Assembly (NCBI GenBank): GCA_012295275.1
Contig: CM022679.1
Span: 7,043,669-7,103,668 of the forward strand
DNA from: Chrysomallon squamiferum
Taxonomy: Eukaryota > Mollusca > Gastropoda > Neomphalida > Peltospiridae
DNA length: 60,000 nt
Reading direction: 5' to 3'
Position numbers and translations under genes: made by a program. Shown piece after piece: positions 50,601 through 60,000 of the stretch (position 1 is its first letter; the number at the start of each line of letters is the position of its first letter). Below the pieces are notes generated by a model. The model did not search any database and was not told where the DNA came from. It saw only the letters and a list, made by a program, of their open reading frames with translations.

Positions 50601-53600
50601 AGGTTTTGACAGTGATGGTTTTCTTTTAAGGTCTTTATCTTCTTTGATAAAAAGAATCTTTGCTTCACACACCACAAGTTTAGGCTCGCTGGGATCCCAA
50701 AGGTGTGAAATAGGACAACGGCCAGCAATGTCTTTGGCAGCCTGATTTTTACCTCTAAATATAAATATTCACTAATTAAAAAAGTAAATAGATGTATTTT
50801 ATATATTAAGAAATTACTATTTATTTATTTATTTATTTATCATATGAAAAAGTGTCATTTTAATAGAAAAAACAATTAAAATAAACATAACTAAATACAC
50901 CAAAAATTATGTAATTTCATAATCTGAGTTCTTTTAAAGATATTTACTATGAATTATTGAATCCAATAAAATTTAAATGAGTATTAACCTCTCAGCATCA
51001 TTGGTATCAGCATCACTTTCCTCTGTTTTGCCATCAGGAGGGGGATAGTCATCTTGTTCTCCGTGTCCAGTTTCAAAGTTAAAATACTGCACATTGTCAT
51101 TCTCAGCATCCCAGAAATAAAGTTTATTGTCTGGTTCACCATTGCTCTAATAAAACAAATGATTAATATATCAAGTAATTTCTTTTTTTAATATTTAAAA
51201 TCTGTTAATATTCATCAGTAGTGCTAAAAAATGCATTTTACAAACAGAAAGAGAGATAAAACTCTCTTGATGTTATAAGGATATAATTCATAATTCATAA
51301 TATATATTTAACAAAAAGTGTTATTGGATATACTGTTCACTCAAAACATAAAAGCTAATTAAATACAATAAAATATCAGGGGTATATACATATAATCCAT
51401 TAACTCTTTCATCAGCCAGAAAATGTTTTAATTCATGATTGCAATTTTATTACAAGGCTACATTTGCAAAAACACCCACATTTTTATCTTCTTCTTTTGT
51501 TTATTTTTACCCTTCTGAGTTGTAAAAATACCATGGAAAAGAATTAATGCTATGTAATATAAACCTGCTTACTAAACATTCAAAAATGTAATTGAACACA
51601 TCTCAAACCAAAAAATTCAGGTTTTTAAATCTATATTTCTCTAATTATTTTTATATTTTCATTTAGTAATGCTGGATTTGCTTACCTTTCTGATCAGAAT
51701 ACTGACTCTATTTCCTGCAGAATTACATCTGACTGAGATAACTCCTCCAAAGTCACGGACAAAATCAGATAAATTTTTAGGATTACAGTGCATTTTGGCC
51801 TCCCTATTAAAAATAAACAAATACAATACAGTTTTATATACAATTATTAATAAGACAAAACAGATCAATTTGTAAAAAAATTGTTTTTAAAAACTGACAA
51901 CTATTTTTTATCACTATTAATAGCATTCTAAACTTATGCTTTTAAAGCCATTCATCTTGACTTGATGTGAATGTCTTGGACATTAAAACTGGATTTGGAA
52001 AAAATCGCTGCTATTAAAACTGAACAGGTTTTTTACTGTTGTTGTTGTTTTTTTTATCTTTGTGACTATAAATCTATTTTTTAGATTAAATATAGGTCTG
52101 CCACATTATAGATTGTTACCTTCGAACCAGGTCATAGACTTTGAGGATACCATGCTCAGTGGCTATAACAAGGAAATTTCCACATATATCCATAGAAACT
52201 GGCTCTCCTTCAAGGTCTGTGAAAACCAGATGCTGTTTCACGGTGCCCTGATAAAACAAACAGATGGCTAATCAAAATGTAGTTATCTTTTCACTATCTC
52301 ATTTTATTAAATACTAAATTACACTGTAAAATGTCATGCTAAATTTAGAAATTATTATAATTTGATACATTTTAGTCAGATGTTCAATGACATGGAAAAA
52401 TAAGACATCTGTCCTTGACCTCCCAGTACACAATTATTTGATCAACAAACAAGGTATATATGGCTGAAATCAACATACAGATTTTATGATAATAGTTCAT
52501 CTTAGGGCAACTACAATGCAATATCAAATGCTGAAAAGATACAACTTTTTTGAGGATTTTTTTTTTTTAAATTTTAAAGGAATAAATACCTGGAATGTCC
52601 GAACTTGGACTTTGTTTTGTTCAATGGAGTACACATTCTGTTCATACAAACAAATAGTCATGGATTCTGTGATAAATGAACCTGCAAAGGCGATAAACAT
52701 ACTGTCCAAATCAGTATCACATGCTGTGACTGCAGATTTTTTAAAACTAGTTATCTATCTTGATTTTTGGACCATTTTATAATGCAAGATTCTTTGGATA
52801 ATTATGAGTTTTAAACTAATTCAATATTACTGTCTTCTCTGTAAAGCTACCATTTTAAACAAAATTATCTATTTAACAAAATACATTCATATATTATTGT
52901 GACTGGCTATGCAAGAAGTAACTGAGATACCATATCTAATTAAGCACACACAGATCAAAAAAGATATAACCAGTAGTTGCTCCACCCTTATTATTTTTAG
53001 TTTAATAATAAATATCTTTCAACCTAAAAACTATATCCATCACATTGATGATACCCTTGTTAACTGCCCGTGGTTTTTCCTTCTCAATAGGATGCTAAAA
53101 AACCAAACCATGCAGATATCTGTAACAAAAAGGTATACCTGCTGCTCGAATGACCAATTTGTCAGCTGAATATTCATAAATGATGACTCTTTTACCATTC
53201 CATACAGCCAGAGCATCCTGTATAAAATAATTTGTTTAATGTTTTTGTTATTATCATTAAGAATTAATATTTAGTGTACAACAATAGCATTCCATGATGG
53301 AGGCTGAGGTGACTTTCTGAAAAACATGTACAAGTTGAACAGCTACTTAATCTTGTGACCTTTATTATTATACTGAGATCTCATTTTTATTTACTGGATA
53401 TAAATAAAGAGGGGTTGTAACAAAATAGTTCATTATTAAGAATCATGGGTATCAGTCCACACATCATACCAATAATGATTTCCTCACATACTATAGATTA
53501 ATACCTTCTACTTTGTAATAATATTGGTGCATTATCTGAGATACAAATTACACAACCTACCTTTGTGGTACATATGCCTTTAACCTGGATGTCAGTTTTA

Positions 53601-56600
53601 AGATCATGATGATTTCCACTTGCAAACATGTCTATTGAGAGAGAACTGGGTCCATATTGTACAACAGCTGTCTAAAAACAGAAGGAAAAAAAAAAAAAAT
53701 GATAACATGACTTATTGCTAACAGTGATAAGTAAAATTATATTCATCAAGTTATTCATCATATTATTTAAGTTCTGAATCTATTATTATATTTAAACTTT
53801 GAATAATATCATGGCAACTATTACGTCTCAAATTTTGTAATATTTATATTGTTGGCTTAGACTTAATCCAGATTAGCTAAATTATATTTCACCCAGTCCA
53901 GTCTAATCTGGATTCTCAGCAGGTGCTGATACAATACCAGAAAACATACACAAAATCATGTAAGATGCAATTTCAAGATAACCTGATCCATGTAGCTGGA
54001 GGTCATGACTTGTTCACTGAGAATGAATACATTGGCTATTGTATTGATTGCCATCAGAGCCTTGTTGCTTCCCCACTAAAAAATAAATAAATAAAATTTA
54101 CACAAGTCTGGTAAGATTAAATACTGTAATTCACTAAATTGGTAATTATAGTGTCTTCAATCAGACTAACTTAATGAAAGCAAATAGGAAGTTTGTGGCT
54201 TGGAACACACTTTGTTTTTATTAAGTTTTTGTAAGAAACAAAAATCTTATTAACAGATTAATTATCAGAGGACAATCCAGAATTCTGAGAAACATGGTGG
54301 GGGCCATTTATTCAAGACAAAATGAGTTTTATTGGAAACAAAAAACCGATATTGAAACCTCCATCTGGATCAATGTTATTATCCTTAAAAGTGAAACATA
54401 CAATTTATTTTTCTAAACTGCTAATATTGTATAAATATTTCAATATGAGTCAAACCCTGATTTGTCGAACAGGGCCCTCCACTGTGGCAGGGGCTTGAAG
54501 TTTCCATTTTTCTTCTCCATCCACTTTCTTGTACCCTTCCATGGCTGAGTACTTCCACATTGCAATGTTACCCATGTTTGTACCACCTGCAATAATACCT
54601 ATAAAACACACAAAAACAAGAATCACTGTAACTGTGTATAGTAGATTTTTCCAAATTAAAAACATAATTTCAAAAATTAAAAAAGGTTTAAAACATTTTA
54701 TAAAAGGATTCTGAAGAAAAATCAATACATTGCTCACAGAGTGTAATTTGAAAATAAACTGACCCCTTTCAGCATTATAGGCCACACAAATTATTGTTTC
54801 ATTAGGGTCATAGCTGGAGTGACCATCCAAACTGAGAACAAAGTTGTCATCCAAGTCCAAGTCCCAGAGCCTGAAACATTTTAATAACATTCACATAGTT
54901 TTATGATTAATTAATTACAGAAATTTTTCAATGTAAAACTCAATTTTTAAGGAAGACTATAAGATTCATTTTTCCATTTTATCATCAGGCCATTTCACAT
55001 ACAGAAATGTAAAATTGTTATCAGCAAGAATTAAAAAAAAAATCCCAAAAGCCACCAATCATTTGAAAGTATGTACAACAAATACTGTATGTATGTTTTG
55101 AAAGATGGCTACTTTTTCTAATGTAATTTTCTTTCAAGTTAATTTCATTATCCTTTTTTAAAATTCCGGATTCTAAATATCATTGATTAACAAAAATAAG
55201 TTGACATTTTGATTCTTCAGTTCTTTCCAATTCTAAACAGTAGAAAATAAAAGCAAAATGAAAGTTCATAAGCACATTCACTTTGTTTCTTTTAAAGACA
55301 TTTCTTACCTAATGACCATCTCTCCTGTGGCTGTTACCAGCAAACCTTTGCTAGCCCAGATAAAGTCTGGTTGATCTGTCCGCCCACTTAATTTCACCTA
55401 ATAATTGATAAAAAAAATAAAAGTGATTCATGTTCATGAAGTAATTCAAAAATAAAGTACATCACTTTCAGTCTTCCCAATTTCAAGTACAGTTTATAAT
55501 TGCTCTAATATATTATTTCATATATATAGGTATAGCATTAATTCATAAAATTCAAATTATTTTGCATTAATAATTAACCAATATTAATAAACACATTTTT
55601 CTGTTTCAAACTGATACCTCATGTGTTTAAACTCTAAGATACCTTTGAATAACACTCAATAACCAATCTCTTTTGTAAAAGAATATCTGTATCCCATGAG
55701 GAATAAATATTTCTTCCTAGCCATGAACATTTGTTCCCCCCAAATAGATGAAGAACTATGGTTCCCAATGCTTTAAGTTACAGAATTAGTGTGAATTTCC
55801 TACTTGGATAACAATACATTTTTTAAAAAATCATTTTCCACAATATTTTCATACCAGTGTACTAACTGTCCTCAGCATTTTGATAAATGGAAATAAGAAT
55901 TAGAAAATTAGAGTCAAAAGCTGCAGAAGGGTGATGGCAGATTATACAGGCCTAAATAACTTTCTTCCTTTAAACTACTGATTTTCCTAATGTTAAATGG
56001 TAAATAGATGAGAAGGCACATTCAGCAGAATTTATTTATAGATTTATCAATAATAATCATACAATGCATGAATGCTGCCTAGTTGTGATCTCAAAATAAG
56101 GAATCTATACAATAGTCTTCTGATTCAAAATAAGCATGCCAGAACTTTACAGTTACACAGAAAAAACTGGGTTTAATATGCTATAAGATAAAAAACATAA
56201 TAACAGTTTTCAATGAGATTTGCCTTTTTGAAGCTACTTCGCTTTTTTCAAGTTTAATAAAAATAAACATGCTACATGAATGTTTATCACCAATCAATGG
56301 AACTGTGACTATCAAGTAATTTTTCATGCTGACTATTCAATATACATGGCATTAAAACTGCCACGAACTGATTTCGTCTAAGTCTTTGTGGTTGATGAAC
56401 ATTATGATAGGACATCACTGAAGTGGCCCCCTAGAAACTGTACTGACATCAGGGTGTTGTTAAACAAACAAATTAAACTCCAAGATTATTTCTGTGTTGG
56501 TTCCATTATACTATTTTATCACATAACTGTAACATTTAAATATCACTGACCTTTAAGATTTCTTTAGTGTCACCTTCTGTCATGACAGCATGTTGTGATA

Positions 56601-58799
56601 ACAACAGATTGTCAGTGATTGTGAGTAAAATGTTTTTGTCTTCATAATACAGAAGCTTTTTCACCGGACCATCCACTGAGAAAGACTGTACACACTGTCC
56701 ACTTTCGTTTACAAAGTACACACCTCCTAAAGATCAATTTAACACTAAACATTTATATGTATTTAATGCAGTGAGAAAACCTCAGAAATTTCATATTCAG
56801 AAATCAAATAATTTAAATTATTAAATAAATACTTAAAATAACAGGTCAAAACTATTAATACATATTAGTCTGCTTCAAAAGAAAAGTAATACATGATTAA
56901 AAAGATTCAACAATCATATTTGAACTTAGAGAATAGAGTATGTATGCTTCTACTTAAATTAAACTATTATTATAATTATTAGGAATATACTGACCACTGG
57001 CTCCACCAACAAAGAATGACACAGCTTCAGTTGGTCCAAATGAGGTGGTCATCATTTTGTTGTTCTTTCCACGTTTCCAGTTGAACATATCAAGAGCATT
57101 TTCATCTCCACTTACTGCAGCACGTGCTAATTCACTTATATCACTGCAAAAACAAAATTTACAAACATCTTAAATTTGTATTAATATGAGTGATCCACTG
57201 TTTGCATTAACAATTCTACCTTATTTTGAACAAAGTGATAATCTGTATTTAACAAAGAATATTTTTTAAATAAAACAAAACAAAATCTGCTGTATTAATT
57301 TAGACAAGAAACTTTTTGCTGATGTTCAAATTGCAGCCACGAAAGAAGTTGCTATTAAAAACAAATCCTCAGAGTCAACTAAGGTTTAATTTCCATTGAA
57401 ATGTAATTAAATTTAGATATCAGAAAAAAAAAATCCAAACAACAATTGATAATTTTTATAGCAAGAACTGCTGTTTCTGTGCTTAATAAACAAGTAACAG
57501 TTTTAAGAGCACAAAATAAATATGCACAATCTAATATTACATAATAAAATAACTTTGAAATTATGAATGTAAAAAATATGTTTTTTACGTGGCTGGGTCT
57601 GGTGGAAGTGCTGGTTTTAACACAATGTCAGTGAGAGGCTCCTGAATGTGATGTTGACAGATAGGATTTTGTTGTAGTCTTCCCTTACTGTCTGATTTCC
57701 ACACAATCAGAATCCCTTGCTATTAATGACAAAGGCAGATGTTTTATTTAAATTTTATTGCAAATGCATGTTAATTTATCTATTTAAAATGTACAGTTGT
57801 TGATGAGTAGAAACTGCCTTAGCATGTTTTTCACTGTTACTTCTATGTATATTTACAAACACACACACACACTGAGGCATACAGAAACATAACATTTCAT
57901 TTGTAGAACTTTAAACCAAAAAAAAGTAAAAGAAATTCACACACTTGTGGATAAAACTAGTTTGCAACAATTTAATCAGTCATATTCTTATTTTCTTATT
58001 ATTTTTTGATAAATGGCAAGAATCAATGTCTACTGCTGTCTGCATGTTAAGGATTATAATATATGAAGACAGTATTTAAATTTACATGTGAAAAATACTA
58101 ATATAATTATTAAGATATCATTTCTACTGGTAAATTCATAATTCCTTTTAATGCATAAAAACAATAACCTTGTCTCCTGAAAACAAACGGGTCCCGTTTG
58201 AACTCCACAGTAACAATACAACTGGAGCTTTGTGCATCTGGACAGCCTCAAAAAGGTCATGATCTTGTTCATTCCAGATGAACACTTCTCCACTTTCCCA
58301 ACCAACAGCAACAATTTTCTTTGTTGGATGCCAGCACACTGAAGTTGCATGGCAGTTTTGTTGCAAATGTACATTAATAATTTTTTCATTCTGAAAATTA
58401 AAATATAAATGTTAAAATCAGAAAAAAAATTAAAATCTATTGGACTATATAACATTTGAGAAAAAGTAAAACCATTTATCATTAAAAATAAATTTAGATA
58501 TTTTTTTCAAAACAAAATGATAATAGGAATAATGAAAGAATATTCATGGCAAAACAAAGTCGTATTTTAAACTATTTCAAAGTGTTTCTCTATAAATTCT
58601 AGACATGTACATAACATATCACATTTATCAACGTAAATAAGATTAAATGTAATTTTACCTCATTGTAAAGTGAAACTTGTCCACCAGTTTCTTCACCATA
58701 TGATGTCACTGCCAATAATGGAGCACCACTGAACCAATTCAGTTCAGTGTTAATTGTCCCTGGAACTGTTTCCAGTCTATGGTCAAAGTACACAGCCAT
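41634..58799 (-). CDS. IFT140: Intraflagellar transport protein 140, IFT-A subunit (31 coding exons, 1496 codons)
   Basis: IFT140 is a core subunit of intraflagellar transport complex A, which drives retrograde ciliary transport and membrane-protein entry into cilia. Coding exons, transcript order: 58659-58799, 58169-58390, 57589-57719, 56995-57143, 56551-56726, 55309-55397, 54764-54870, 54456-54598, 53983-54075, 53561-53671, 53139-53217, 52590-52681, 52120-52247, 51686-51803, 50989-51146, 50586-50754, 50067-50198, 49456-49685, 48830-49007, 48460-48543, 47942-48048, 47421-47516, 46952-47084, 46124-46267, 45613-45741, 45004-45186, 44456-44662, 43801-44014, 43258-43424, 42369-42510, 41634-41873. 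All are GT-AG with matching phases. Residues 1 to ~650 form two WD40 propellers ([20 protein letters not shown]); ~750-1450 are TPR-like helices ([41 protein letters not shown]). The acidic C terminus and length match animal IFT140 (human 1462). One extra base in exon 43801-44014 breaks the frame as assembled. Confidence 0.97.
43801..44014 (-). pseudogene. IFT140: IFT140 exon with a one-base frameshift
   Basis: The exon is 214 nt where the flanking phases (both 0) require a multiple of three. Up to codon 1299 the reading is canonical ([12 protein letters not shown]). The frame then gives ten wrong residues and TGA. The other frame continues the family sequence exactly ([15 protein letters not shown]), and the next exon resumes [12 protein letters not shown]. 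The surplus base is most simply the T at 43846 (A on the coding strand), between GGT and CGA. Everything else in the gene is intact, so an assembly error or an individual allele is likelier than gene death. Confidence 0.85.
46390..46500 (-). pseudogene. Diverged partial duplicate of an IFT140 exon start
   Basis: About 141 bases upstream of the true exon start at 46267, a diverged duplicate preserves the acceptor (GTGTTTCAG) and the opening codons (AAEIC then I-K-T-V-L-K and TAG). Homology extends into the intron. It lacks a donor. If used as an acceptor it would end translation after eleven codons. Confidence 0.7.
50569..58799 (-). other. IFT140: IFT140 WD40 half (5' part of the gene)
   Basis: Exons from 58799 down to 50586 encode residues 1-702, the two beta-propellers. 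Recognisable blades include [18 protein letters not shown] (~90-110), [13 protein letters not shown] (~123-135), [17 protein letters not shown] (~304-320), [13 protein letters not shown] (~347-360), [18 protein letters not shown] (~494-511) and [20 protein letters not shown] (~531-550). Residues ~594-646 ([18 protein letters not shown], then an acidic linker) match the family's transition out of the second propeller. Confidence 0.9.
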
Positions 58800-58801
58800 A
58801 A

Positions 58802-59482
58802 CCTGTTATATTAATATCAAAATTTAGTTTTTATTTGGATTGTGTGTTTTTTTAAGGAAAAAATTATCATGATTATGACATTTATATAATTCAGTAAGCA
58901 AATACATAATTTCATAAGGATTAATACTTTAGATCACATTTCTTTCTAATAACATATTAATCAGTAACCATATACCTACATATATGACATTTATTTTGAA
59001 TTAATGATATCTTCTTTAGACAGAAAATAAATATTTTCAGGTATTGTTTCGGTATGGGTTTTGATGTGGTATGGGTTTTGACACCTTCATTAAATAACTA
59101 GTGCACATAATCATGGAGAAGTTTTTGTTTATGGAAGGGGTTTTTTTCCTATCAAATAAAGCAACACTTCCTATTCATTCGTTTGAGATACAATTACACA
59201 ATTAACATAACAATATAGCTAAAAGTACTGTTTTCATAAGGCAATTTTTAGACATACATGAACAACCCTCTATTTCTAAAGTTTCACAATGAATTTCACT
59301 CATGAATTGCACAAAACATTGCCACGACCACTTCAATCTATTTTTATGGAACTCATTTACACGTTTTGTGTCAAAACCCATACCGCATTAAAGAGAAAAG
59401 AATGTTATACACATTCTAACAAGAAACAAAAACTCGCAATATAATTATATATATTGAATTTAATGATTATATTTTAATCATG

Positions 59483-59517
<35 letters not shown>

Positions 59518-59975
59518 CGTTACGCCTCTGTTAATAATAACAAGAAAAAACATCGTTATTTCTGCACGACGTGAGATTGCTACTTATCTGCGTCAAACCC
59601 GATACCGCGAGGATACTTTGACATAACTTCCTTATTTAGTTATTAATTATATCCAAAAGTGTTATATTTAATAAGTAAAAGCTTGATCTCTTTTATTATT
59701 ATATAATTTGTTAATAACTAAATAGTCTAATGAGCAATGTAACAGCAGAGAGATATATTTCACATGTTTAAGGATTAATCCATAATATTAATAATAATCA
59801 AAACAAGATCCCAGTGCTAGGACCTGGATGGACTACCCGGATTTCTTTAGATTTCGGTATTTCTCATAACAGAATCAAGTGTCACAGCAATAAAATATTT
59901 ACACATTTTTAAGCACAAATGTTTTTTCTATGTAAATACAAACAAAATTTCTATGAAACATTAAAATATACTCAC
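58802..59975 (-). other. IFT140: IFT140 first intron (5' UTR) with inverted repeats
   Basis: Acceptor TAACAG precedes GTT-ATG; the matching donor (GTGAGTAT) lies at 59975-59970. The 1.17-kb intron holds inverted copies of GGTATGGGTTTTGACAC and a (TA)n tract at 59490-59515. Confidence 0.75.
59051..59607. repeat. Dispersed GGTATGGGTTTTGA motif, direct and inverted
   Basis: Two tandem copies at 59051-59085, an inverted copy at 59369-59386, and a variant inverted copy at about 59590-59607 (CAAACCCGATACCGCG). The arms are too short and their flanks too different for a clear transposon, but the inverted layout resembles eroded terminal repeats. Confidence 0.6.
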
Positions 59976-60000
59976 GTCACCCTGGTTACTATGATGCCAT
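59976..60000 (-). other. IFT140: Partial 5' noncoding exon of IFT140
   Basis: The coding-strand sequence ends ...CCAGGGTGAC followed by GTGAGTAT, a strong donor that pairs with the acceptor at 58803-58804. It contains a three-codon upstream frame (ATG-GCA-TCA-TAG) before the main ATG at 58799. The exon's 5' end and the promoter are outside the window. Confidence 0.6.

Noticed and set aside
50413-50745. 110-codon plus frame and 48717-49022 plus frame
   Set aside because: Antisense shadows of IFT140 exons.

Overview
The window is AT-rich, intron-rich eukaryotic DNA packed with microsatellites: (GA)n/(CT)n, (AAT)n/(ATT)n, (TTC)n/(TTG)n, (TA)n, and poly-A/T. There are no operons, Shine-Dalgarno sites or prokaryotic genes. 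The clearest gene is an animal-type IFT140 with 31 coding exons and mostly 300-1500 bp introns. That points to a ciliated metazoan, most likely an invertebrate. A mollusc or other lophotrochozoan is my guess from the base composition and microsatellite load, not something the sequence proves. All gene models below were built by hand from reading frames, splice consensus and phase matching; nothing was checked against transcripts or databases.

Layout, left to right. (1) 1-15.7 kb is a segmental tandem duplication. Its unit, about 5.45 kb, holds a tiny four-exon minus-strand gene for a single-pass membrane protein of 87 residues that I do not recognise. One copy is intact (2516-5634). A copy to its left shows only a broken first exon (116-181) at the window edge. 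A copy to its right (7922-15.6 kb) has a broken first exon and has amplified its membrane-spanning exon: five successive membrane-exon copies sit at 4.5, 9.9, 12.0, 14.2 and 14.5 kb, all symmetric phase 1-1 with intact splice sites. The first belongs to the intact gene and the other four to the right-hand copy. (2) 15.7-18.6 kb has no supported gene. (3) 18.6-30.6 kb is a minus-strand 12-helix major facilitator superfamily transporter: 15 coding exons, 467 residues, plus a 5' noncoding exon. (4) 30.6-41.5 kb is mostly intergenic, with microsatellites, hairpin-forming repeats, CRE-like sites and one possible orphan exon at 36.7 kb. (5) 41.6-60 kb is IFT140, minus strand, 1496 codons after correction of one extra base in its exon at 43.8 kb, with a 5' noncoding exon at the right edge.

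All genes lie on the minus strand but show no obvious functional link. IFT140 is a core subunit of intraflagellar transport complex A in cilia, the MFS protein is a membrane transporter of unknown substrate, and the microprotein family is unknown. The most unusual content is the young microprotein array with its amplified membrane exon. Next are the frame-breaking base in IFT140, a duplicated decoy splice acceptor inside IFT140, and a tandemly duplicated block in an MFS intron that carries CCAAT pairs with 31-bp spacing and perfect palindromes.
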